This document shows, piece after piece, positions 8,273 through 15,638 of a stretch of 64,000 nucleotides of DNA (positions are counted from its first letter, which is position 1; every line of letters starts with the position of its first letter). The stretch is from assembly GCA_002307275.1 (NCBI GenBank), contig DBTX01000078.1, positions 1 to 64,000 on the forward strand. The letters are read 5' to 3'. Under the pieces are notes generated by a model, which ran no database searches, was not told the origin of the DNA, and saw only the letters and a program-made list of their open reading frames with translations. Both the position numbers and the translations under genes were made by a program. This DNA is from Hungateiclostridiaceae bacterium UBA1305. GTDB taxonomy: Bacteria; Bacillota; Clostridia; Acetivibrionales; DTU013.

Positions 8273-9802
8273 ATGGCTAATTGGGAAAAAGTCTGTTCCA
8301 TGTTTCTGGATGGAAAAAGTCCAGCGCAGGTCAAAGCACAAATAACGGGGGATTTTGATACTTATCAGGTATACACCGACTCCATCATCCAATCAAACAA
8401 TTGCACCTACTTTATCGCTGTGATCCAGGGGATAAAAAAGCTTGTGATTTGCGGTGAAGGTGAATCAATCAATGAATTTACAGGCAGTGAACAACTGCTT
8501 TCCAATGGGAAAGTAAAGGTTTGTGATCTGAGTAATGAAAACTGTGCAGTGCTCAGGAAACTGTTTTCTTTTACAAACCCCACCAATCATCACGGCAAAG
8601 CTATCACCGTCGGATTTGGAGACAGGCTTGGATTAGCTTCCGCCGGGCATATCCGGACAATAAAGGGTAAGAAGGTCTTCCCTGTCCTGGCGCAGCAATC
8701 CATACGCGAACTCAACCTGACCGGAAGAACCTATAAGGACGTGCTTGCAGCCGCCTCATGGGCAGTATTCCAGGAAGGCTACACGCTCGGTTTCGGCGCA
8801 GACGGAGATCATCTGAAGACCGCCGCAGAAGTAGAGATGGCGATCGATTGCGGCTTTACAATGATAACGCTGGACTGCTCGGAACACATTGACAACAGCA
8901 TTCCTGACCTTGGCGCAACGGAAGTGGACAGTCTTTATGCAGCCCTGAAAACTGAAGACAGGCAGAGGCTTGAAGCAAAGTATCTGGACAAGGAAGTTGC
9001 TTTGGACAGCTCCCACAGAATTCATTTCTTATCTGAAGAATTTAAAAGGACCGTTCTCATTTATTTCAAAGCAATCAATTATACGATCGACATCTATAAC
9101 AACGTCATTAAGGACTGCGGAAGAAGCATCGACTTTGAAATGTCCATTGATGAAACGCTTACGTCGACTACACCGCAATCTCATTACTTTGTAGCGGCAG
9201 AACTGCTAAATGCAGGGGTGCGCATCACCAGCCTCGCGCCCAGGTTCTGCGGCGAGTTCCAAAAGGGAATCGACTATATCGGTGATATCGCATTATTTAC
9301 AAAAGAGTTTGAGGTGCACACTATTATTGCCCAAAAGCTGGGTTATAAATTGAGTATCCATTCAGGAAGCGATAAATTCAGCGTATTCCCTGTTATCGGA
9401 GACAGGACAAAAGGGGAATATCACCTGAAAACCGCAGGCACTAACTGGCTGGAAGCTGTCAGGGTCATTGCCGTTAAAGACCCGGCCCTGTATAGAAAAA
9501 TGCATACATTTGCCGTTGAGCATCTGAATGAAGCGAAAAAGTACTATCATATCAGTGCAAAACCCGAGAATATCCCTGCTCTGGAAAAGCTCACAGATAA
9601 GGAGCTGCCCGGACTAATGGATATGAATGACGCAAGGCAGGTCCTGCACATCACTTACGGGTTGATTCTGCTTGCGAAAAATGCCGACGGAACAAGCACC
9701 TTCAGAGACGATATCTATGCCCTGCTGAACAAGTACGAATCAGAATATTACAATGCTCTTCAAAAGCATCTGGGCAGACATTTAAGCGAACTGGGAATAT
9801 GA
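8273..9802 (+). CDS. uxaE: Tagaturonate-fructuronate epimerase
   Basis: Protein of 509 residues of the UxaE type first described in Thermotoga, which epimerises D-tagaturonate to D-fructuronate and so lets galacturonate enter the fructuronate branch without altronate enzymes. Family-like stretches are GFGADGDHLKTAAEVEMAI, LDCSEHIDNSIPD, FEMSIDET and SIHSGSDKFSVFPVIG, rich in His, Asp and Glu that could bind the metal. ATG 8273 follows GAGGCGGGG by 6 bases; the open frame further upstream overlaps the previous gene and is rejected. It is the last gene of the cluster and is followed by a terminator. Confidence 0.88.
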   Translation: MANWEKVCSMFLDGKSPAQVKAQITGDFDTYQVYTDSIIQSNNCTYFIAVIQGIKKLVICGEGESINEFTGSEQLLSNGKVKVCDLSNENCAVLRKLFSFTNPTNHHGKAITVGFGDRLGLASAGHIRTIKGKKVFPVLAQQSIRELNLTGRTYKDVLAAASWAVFQEGYTLGFGADGDHLKTAAEVEMAIDCGFTMITLDCSEHIDNSIPDLGATEVDSLYAALKTEDRQRLEAKYLDKEVALDSSHRIHFLSEEFKRTVLIYFKAINYTIDIYNNVIKDCGRSIDFEMSIDETLTSTTPQSHYFVAAELLNAGVRITSLAPRFCGEFQKGIDYIGDIALFTKEFEVHTIIAQKLGYKLSIHSGSDKFSVFPVIGDRTKGEYHLKTAGTNWLEAVRVIAVKDPALYRKMHTFAVEHLNEAKKYYHISAKPENIPALEKLTDKELPGLMDMNDARQVLHITYGLILLAKNADGTSTFRDDIYALLNKYESEYYNALQKHLGRHLSELGI

Positions 9803-9838
9803 CATCACCTATTAAAATTTAACCGGATTTCTCTTCAA

Positions 9839-9880
9839 ACATCAGGTGGCTAAATTCGCCTCCTGATGTTCTGTTATTTT
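9839..9880 (+). terminator. Rho-independent terminator after uxaE
   Basis: ACATCAGGTGGC (9839-9850) pairs with GCCTCCTGATGT (9858-9869) with one mismatch around a 7-base loop, followed by TCTGTTATTTT. It ends the hexuronate operon 36 bases after the stop codon. Confidence 0.7.
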
Positions 9881-10045
9881 AACGTCTACACAAGAATATT
9901 TTGTTATATTTAATAAAACTTCAATGTTATTTTCTCCCGTAACATTCCTTTCAGCATCAATTGGAGCAATTCCACTTGAATATAATGTGTCACTCACCTG
10001 CAAGGCGGGGGCTCGATGTACCTGCAATTTTCATTATTGACCAGA

Positions 10046-11017
10046 TTACCCATTGTATAGCCAATTTACCACATCCCGCGGCAGCTCAACCTCCGCAGCT
10101 GTCAGGGAGTCGGCAAGCTGTTCCTCGTTTTTGCAGCCTACGATCGCTGCCGCAGGAACCTGATTGCACAAAATAAACCCAAGCGCAACTGCGGATGGCG
10201 TTAAACCCGTCTGAAGAGCGTACTCCTTTACCCGATCCAGCCGCGCAATGTTCTCCGGAGTACAAAACCGCGTATACGCCTTCTTGTTGATCGCATCCAG
10301 GCCCAGAGCCGCGGCGCGTGCAAAGAAGCCTTTTGCCTGGGAAGAGTATGCAAACACCGGGAAGCTTTCCTTCAGATACCAGGCATATTCATGCCCATCC
10401 ATGCAGACAATGGTAGGGTCATCATGCGCCTCAGGTGTTGATGTCGCAAGGCTCCATTGGATTTGGGCAGCCGAAAACGATGCCAATCCATTAGCCAAAG
10501 CTACATCATTGGCCTCTTCCGTCCGTTCTGTCTTCCAATTGGAACAGCCCACGGCTCGCACCTTCCCTTTGGCAATCAATGTTGTCAAGGTTTCCATAAT
10601 GTCTTCCACAGGACGTGTAACATCGTCCCTATGTAACCAGTAGAAGTCAACGTGATCTACACAAAGTGCTCTCAGACTCTCATCCAGGTCGCTTTCAATT
10701 TCCTTCATGGAAAGCCTGCCACGATCCATCTGATCCAGAGCAGGATGCCCTCCCTTTGTCGAAATGACCATCTTATTCCGGTTTCCTCTGTTTTTCAACC
10801 ATTTCCCTATTGTTTTCTCACTGGCCCCGTTGCCATCCGGCAGCCATGAAGCGTACATACGGGCTGTGTCTATGCAGTTCCCCCCGGTATCGGCAAAAAT
10901 GTCCAGCAGTTTAAACGCTGTTTTCTCAGGAACTGTAGTGCCAAAGTAATCGGTACCCAGTACTATTTTAGATATGCTCATCGTGTAATCCTGTACCGTC
11001 AATTTCATATGATTCAT
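10046..11017 (-). CDS. Aldo/keto reductase
   Basis: NAD(P)H-dependent oxidoreductase of 323 residues with the AKR (beta/alpha)8 barrel. NCIDTARMYASW holds the catalytic Asp and Tyr, VISTKGGHP the Lys, and VDFYWLHRDD the catalytic His; VGCSNW and the C-terminal AAIVGCKNEEQL bind cofactor phosphate. ATG 11017 follows AGGAGG by 7 bases. It is divergent from the galacturonidase gene and convergent to uxaE, so it is a single-gene unit. Given the neighbours, a role in reducing a pectin-derived aldose or keto sugar is plausible but not shown. Confidence 0.9.
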   Translation of the reverse strand: MNHMKLTVQDYTMSISKIVLGTDYFGTTVPEKTAFKLLDIFADTGGNCIDTARMYASWLPDGNGASEKTIGKWLKNRGNRNKMVISTKGGHPALDQMDRGRLSMKEIESDLDESLRALCVDHVDFYWLHRDDVTRPVEDIMETLTTLIAKGKVRAVGCSNWKTERTEEANDVALANGLASFSAAQIQWSLATSTPEAHDDPTIVCMDGHEYAWYLKESFPVFAYSSQAKGFFARAAALGLDAINKKAYTRFCTPENIARLDRVKEYALQTGLTPSAVALGFILCNQVPAAAIVGCKNEEQLADSLTAAEVELPRDVVNWLYNG

Positions 11018-11246
11018 AAGTCATCCTCCTCGTATCCAATGTGCAGAAAGCCGTTCTTGAAATCACTGACTTCTACATAGTACATTTGCCTGCCCTGCTT
11101 AATAAATTATAACATATAAAATACCTGTTTCGCATCCGGTAAAAAGGGCAAATAATGTGCTGATTTTCGCATACGTTTGCTGTATTATAGATATGTGCTT
11201 CTTATATAAATCAGATAACTCTGCATAACAGGAGATGAGCATACCA

Positions 11247-12635
11247 GTGAAGTATAACGAAAATACGATAGAAGATCTGAAACTGGCCTATATCGGCGGC
11301 GGATCCAGAGGCTGGGCCTGGAACCTCATGGGCGATCTGGCGATAGAGGAGCAGTTGTCCGGCAAGGTTACCCTGTACGACCTGGATTTTGACGCTGCAA
11401 AAAGTAACGAAATCATCGGTAACAGAATATCCTCTCATTCCGACGCAAAAAGCAAATGGAAATACAAAGCGGTACATACGCTCAAAGCAGCCCTGACAGA
11501 TGCCGATCTGGTCATCATATCCATATTGCCGGGCACCTTCGATGAAATGGAGTCCGACGTTCATGCCCCGGAGAAATATGGCATCTATCAGTCCGTTGGT
11601 GATACCGCAGGTCCCGGAGGACTTGTAAGGGCGCTCAGGACAATACCGATGTTTGAAACCATCGCGCTGGGAATCAGGGATTATTGCCCGAAGGCATGGA
11701 TCATCAACTATACGAACCCGATGACACTCTGCACACGCACCTTGTATGAAGTGTTCCCGCAGGTCAAAGCCTTTGGCTGCTGCCATGAAGTATTTGGTAC
11801 GCAGGACCTCTTTATAAAAATGCTCAAGGATATGAAGGATATCGAGGGCGCCCAGAGAGATGAAATCAAGGTGAACGTGCTTGGTATCAATCATTTTACA
11901 TGGATAGACAGAGCTTCCTACAAGGGAATGGACCTTCTGTCCCTATACGGCGAATTTGCGGACAAATATTATGAGAGCGGTTTTGAAGATGCAGAAAAGG
12001 AGCATTGGATGAACAGCTTTTTTTCCTCCGCCAACAGGGTCAAATTCGACCTGTTCAAGCGCTATGGCATTGCAGCGGCTGCAGGTGACAGACATTTGGC
12101 AGAATTCCTGCCACCCTGGTATCTGAAAGATCCGGAAACGATAAAATCCTGGAAATTCAGCCTGACTCCTGTCAGTTGGAGAAAAGAAAGGCAGTTGGAA
12201 TTAAAGGAAAAGAGCAAACGGCTGGTCAGCGGTGAAGAAGAAGTCGCCCTGAAGAAATCAGGCGAGGAAGGTATCCGCCAGATAAAAGCCTTGCTGGGTC
12301 TTGGGGATCTCATCACAAATGTAAATGCACCGAACAGGGGTCAGATGGAGGATGTGCCTTTGGGCTGTGTGGTGGAAACAAACTCCGTATTTTCAAGAGA
12401 CAGTCTGTCTCCGGTAGTATCGGGCAAGCTGCCCAATGCAGTTCAAAGCCTTGTCATGAGACAGGTGCTGAGTCAGGAAACCATTCTGCACGCTGCATTG
12501 AACCGGGATAAGGAAATGGCCTTCAGCGCATTTATCAATGACCCGCTGGTTACCCTGGATTTGACATCTGCGAGGAAGCTGTTTGATGAAATGCTGGAAA
12601 GCACGAAGAAATATCTGCCCGATTGGGAAATATAA
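11247..12635 (+). CDS. lplD: GH4 alpha-galacturonidase
   Basis: Glycoside hydrolase family 4 enzyme, which cleaves by an NAD+ and Mn2+ dependent oxidation-elimination route. The N-terminal Rossmann motif is LAYIGGGSRGWAWNLMGDL, and GCCHEVFG carries the CHEV active-site signature that separates alpha-galacturonidases (Bacillus LplD) from alpha-glucosidases and galactosidases of GH4. INYTNPM and VNVLGINHFTW are the conserved sugar-binding segments. It would release galacturonate from short pectin oligomers in the cytoplasm, feeding UxaC and UxaE. The start is uncertain: ATG 11235 has GGAG touching it, so GTG 11247, with AGGAG 12 bases upstream, is preferred here. Length 462-466 residues is normal. 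Confidence 0.92.
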   Translation: MKYNENTIEDLKLAYIGGGSRGWAWNLMGDLAIEEQLSGKVTLYDLDFDAAKSNEIIGNRISSHSDAKSKWKYKAVHTLKAALTDADLVIISILPGTFDEMESDVHAPEKYGIYQSVGDTAGPGGLVRALRTIPMFETIALGIRDYCPKAWIINYTNPMTLCTRTLYEVFPQVKAFGCCHEVFGTQDLFIKMLKDMKDIEGAQRDEIKVNVLGINHFTWIDRASYKGMDLLSLYGEFADKYYESGFEDAEKEHWMNSFFSSANRVKFDLFKRYGIAAAAGDRHLAEFLPPWYLKDPETIKSWKFSLTPVSWRKERQLELKEKSKRLVSGEEEVALKKSGEEGIRQIKALLGLGDLITNVNAPNRGQMEDVPLGCVVETNSVFSRDSLSPVVSGKLPNAVQSLVMRQVLSQETILHAALNRDKEMAFSAFINDPLVTLDLTSARKLFDEMLESTKKYLPDWEI

Positions 12636-12652
12636 GCGCCACAATCGGGCAG
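12615..12652 (+). terminator. Perfect 11-bp hairpin spanning the galacturonidase stop codon
   Basis: CTGCCCGATTG (12615-12625) and CAATCGGGCAG (12642-12652) form a perfect 11-bp stem around a 16-base loop containing the TAA stop. No T-run follows, so it may act as a 3' stabiliser or a Rho-blocking hairpin more than an intrinsic terminator. Confidence 0.5.
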
Positions 12653-12924
12653 CATGATTCAATTCGACAATCGCATAATAGACAAGTTATAATACAAAGC
12701 ATTCCCTTTTTCGGTCACATTTCGTCATTATCCATATACTTCTTATCCTTTCAAATCCACAATTCATCCTTTTTTCATATTTCTCATTCTCCGCATGATC
12801 TATAATAAGTACAGCAAATTTTCTTATTATACACGCTGTTTATCTATTTTTTGCATTTGCGTTCGCACCGGTGGAACATACAACTTATGACGAATTATGC
12901 AAAACAAAAATCAGTATGAAAGGT

Positions 12925-14733
12925 ATGATATATTTGAAAAATTTAAACTACCAGCCTTTTGAGAGAAATAAATTTTTTTATGGCAAGCTTCTTACTGTTG
13001 CAGATTTTGAGCTGGAACAAAAGTACATGAATGACAAGAGAAGATTCCTCAGCAAATCCCTTTTTGGCAGCGGTGTAATATGCGGCCTGAATACATACGG
13101 CGTTGATGACAGCTCCGTTATGATAGAAGCAGGTGCGGCAATTGACAGTACCGGCAGGGAAATTGTCGTAAATGAATCAGTCCTTCGCAAGCTGTCCGGC
13201 ATAGACGGTTATGAGAACACGTCAGGCAGTGTTTTATATCTTTGCATAGAATACAATGAAGAATTACACGATCCGGTTTATTCTATTGCCCATACCCTGG
13301 GTGATACTGCTAAAAGCACCTCGGAATTTAACCGTGTAAAGGAATCCTTCCGCTTGTTTGTTACCGACAAGGAGCCGGACACGGAACCATACTCTTTAAT
13401 AAATGAATTCATCTCGCGAAAAGTCATATTCTCCAACAGGGATATCACTGTCACCCAGAGTGTCCCCCGTACCGTCTCAGCTTCAAGGCCCTTCAATATC
13501 ACTGTAGACATTGAAAAGCATATAACCGCTTCAGATTTGTCCTTTGAATATATTATTGATACACCCTATTTTAACACAGCCGATGGTTCCGGTGTCATTC
13601 ATGTCTGCTTTAATGATACGCCGGCAGAAATGAGTGACAAGCATACTCTTACCTATACTGTGATACCGCCGGGCAGTGTCAGGGCAGAGGCCGGCATGTC
13701 CATACTCCCGCAGAGTATTAAATTCACCTCTCAAAAAAGCATATCTTCCGTGAAAGAGGCAATCAATTTTGAGATCAATGTCGTGCAGGCAGAGTTGCCC
13801 GAGATGATAGAAGGGAAATATTTCTCCATTTCGGCGGACGAAATTTCCGGCAGCAGATATCATTCGCCCATTTACCTCTCACGTATTGAAATCTTCCGTT
13901 CAAGCACCACCTATATCATTGAAGCTTTAAAATCAATGCCCTTTAATCAATATATCTATAATCCCCAGCTTTTGCGCCTGGATAATCAGCTAAGCGCCTT
14001 CTTCCCTCCGCTGGATAGAACCGGTCCATCCCAGGGTATATCAGCTGATTCCGGAACACAAAAAAGCACCGCCGATTTTTCTCAGTCGAAAGAGCCTGGC
14101 AGTTCATCAGGTATCATCGAAATTCCCCTTGGCTTCAACCCACACCCCAGGCAGAAATTCTATTCGGACGAAATCATGCACGGACTGGGGAAAGGAGTCG
14201 TCACTATTGTTCTGGGAATTGAAGCTGCTTCTGTCAACGAAAAGCTGTCCCGCGGCAATTTTACCGCTTATGGAAATCCGGATATTTTTAAGGGCTCGGA
14301 TTATGACGCCCATCTCCCCGCTTATGAACTATGCGCCCTGAATTATGAGGAACGAGGTACGTTTGTGGTTGGAGTGAAGCTCCTTGAAACAACAACCTCC
14401 CTTTATGTGAAGATCAAGTGGCATGCCTTTAAAACACCGGCGCCGGCAATGGGCATATCTGAATCACGTCAGGACATCTGCCTGTTTGTCAAACCGGATA
14501 CAATTGTTATTGCTCCGCGGGAAACGGCATATTTTAAGGCAATTTTCTGCAATACCGATGAAACGCCCTGCATTTGGAGTGTTGTAGAAGACAATGGCGG
14601 AACGGTAGAACCAAATGGCATATACACAGCCCCAAACAAAGAGGGGGTATATGAGGTGAATGTACAAAGCATTTCCAATCCTTCTCTGAAAGCATCGGCA
14701 TTTGTCGTCGTTAAAGAGAAAGGAGCCAATTAA
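12925..14733 (+). CDS. CIS-associated large protein with Ig-like C-terminal domain
   Basis: First gene of the plus-strand injection-system operon, about 602 residues. The N-terminus (NKFFYGKLLTVADFELEQKY, then VICGL and IEAGAAIDSTGREIVV) matches a domain I recall at the start of uncharacterised proteins in contractile injection loci. A middle region of beta-rich sequence follows, and the last about 85 residues look like a bacterial Ig-like domain (NGIYTAPNKEGVYEV). No signal peptide is seen. It could be a fibre, collar or surface scaffold. The start is uncertain: ATG 12925 is used; TTG 12934 has AAAGG nine bases upstream, and ATG 12916 is also in frame. The TAA stop overlaps the next ATG. Confidence 0.7.
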   Translation: MIYLKNLNYQPFERNKFFYGKLLTVADFELEQKYMNDKRRFLSKSLFGSGVICGLNTYGVDDSSVMIEAGAAIDSTGREIVVNESVLRKLSGIDGYENTSGSVLYLCIEYNEELHDPVYSIAHTLGDTAKSTSEFNRVKESFRLFVTDKEPDTEPYSLINEFISRKVIFSNRDITVTQSVPRTVSASRPFNITVDIEKHITASDLSFEYIIDTPYFNTADGSGVIHVCFNDTPAEMSDKHTLTYTVIPPGSVRAEAGMSILPQSIKFTSQKSISSVKEAINFEINVVQAELPEMIEGKYFSISADEISGSRYHSPIYLSRIEIFRSSTTYIIEALKSMPFNQYIYNPQLLRLDNQLSAFFPPLDRTGPSQGISADSGTQKSTADFSQSKEPGSSSGIIEIPLGFNPHPRQKFYSDEIMHGLGKGVVTIVLGIEAASVNEKLSRGNFTAYGNPDIFKGSDYDAHLPAYELCALNYEERGTFVVGVKLLETTTSLYVKIKWHAFKTPAPAMGISESRQDICLFVKPDTIVIAPRETAYFKAIFCNTDETPCIWSVVEDNGGTVEPNGIYTAPNKEGVYEVNVQSISNPSLKASAFVVVKEKGAN

Positions 14734-15638
14734 TGATACAAACTCCGGTTAAAAGCTATGAAGAAATCCGCACAGTTTTAAGTAATGAGACGAACGAAGT
14801 CCTTGTGTGCAGGAGCATGACAAGGGACGACTCAGGCTTTTATACTGTAGTCAGGCTGAAGGACCGTGCTTTGCACACCCGGCTTTTAAAGGTGTTCTCC
14901 GGGAATTTTTCCGGTTTTTCCATGAATGATTTTTTCGAGCTGACCACCGTTGACTCCCAGCTTGCGCTGATATTTCCCTACAACAAGGAAAACAGGCTTT
15001 TCTATTATCAGCCGCTTTATTGCAGGCACTTTTCCGACAGGCTGAATATTGCTAAAAATCTTCTTGCAGAGCTTATATCAACTCCTCTTCCCGTAGAAAT
15101 ACTTTTTTTCCTGCTGGAGGAATACAACCTGAATCTGAGACGGGACGGCCGGGTTTATTTCAACTTTTTTCTGGATTTCCAGCTTCTGCCGGACGAACTT
15201 GATATGCAGTACATTATTAATAAAGCCGCTGAAATTTTATTAAGGATTCTCACAAATAGTAAAAATAGCATTTCACATGAAGCAGAACTTTTCAGAGTGA
15301 AGGTTCAACGAAAATCCTTTGCAAGCTTTGGGGCTATTTACGCGGATTTGAAAAGAATTTCTCCAGACGCGGAGATAAATACAAGCCTGCCGGATAAAAT
15401 AAAGCGGACTTATTCCAACAAAAAAAAATACATTCTCTCAGCAGTTAAGACAGGTATTCTGGTCTTGCTTATAGGCGCATCCGTACTGTACAGCATCTCT
15501 GAATTGCGGAGCAGGTCGGCTGTATCCGCACTGAGTTCGTCTGAAGTAAAGCCTGCGTATAAGGGGCTGGAAAAAATCGGATCTGTGAATCTTCCGGAAG
15601 ATACCGACAAACAGGAGATTATTGATGAAACGGATTAG
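14733..15638 (+). CDS. Single-pass membrane protein with kinase-like (degenerate) cytoplasmic domain
   Basis: Protein of 301 residues, not recognised as a named family. The first about 230 residues are soluble and carry features reminiscent of a protein-kinase fold without catalytic motifs: a helical stretch before LNLRRDGRVYFNFFLDF, which sits where a catalytic loop and DFG segment would be. A basic stretch (KIKRTYSNKKKY) precedes one membrane span at about 235-255, and a short acidic tail of about 45 residues follows. This layout resembles EssB of type VII secretion, which is also a pseudokinase with one span; that comparison is inference. It overlaps the previous gene by one base and the next by 14, so translation is coupled. 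Confidence 0.6.
   Translation: MIQTPVKSYEEIRTVLSNETNEVLVCRSMTRDDSGFYTVVRLKDRALHTRLLKVFSGNFSGFSMNDFFELTTVDSQLALIFPYNKENRLFYYQPLYCRHFSDRLNIAKNLLAELISTPLPVEILFFLLEEYNLNLRRDGRVYFNFFLDFQLLPDELDMQYIINKAAEILLRILTNSKNSISHEAELFRVKVQRKSFASFGAIYADLKRISPDAEINTSLPDKIKRTYSNKKKYILSAVKTGILVLLIGASVLYSISELRSRSAVSALSSSEVKPAYKGLEKIGSVNLPEDTDKQEIIDETD

Noticed and set aside
9842..10027. 61-codon minus-strand frame between uxaE and the aldo/keto reductase (SDTLYSSGIAPIDAERN)
   Set aside because: It looks protein-like and may be a gene remnant, but it starts with TTG, has no ribosome site, overlaps the uxaE terminator and matches no family I know.
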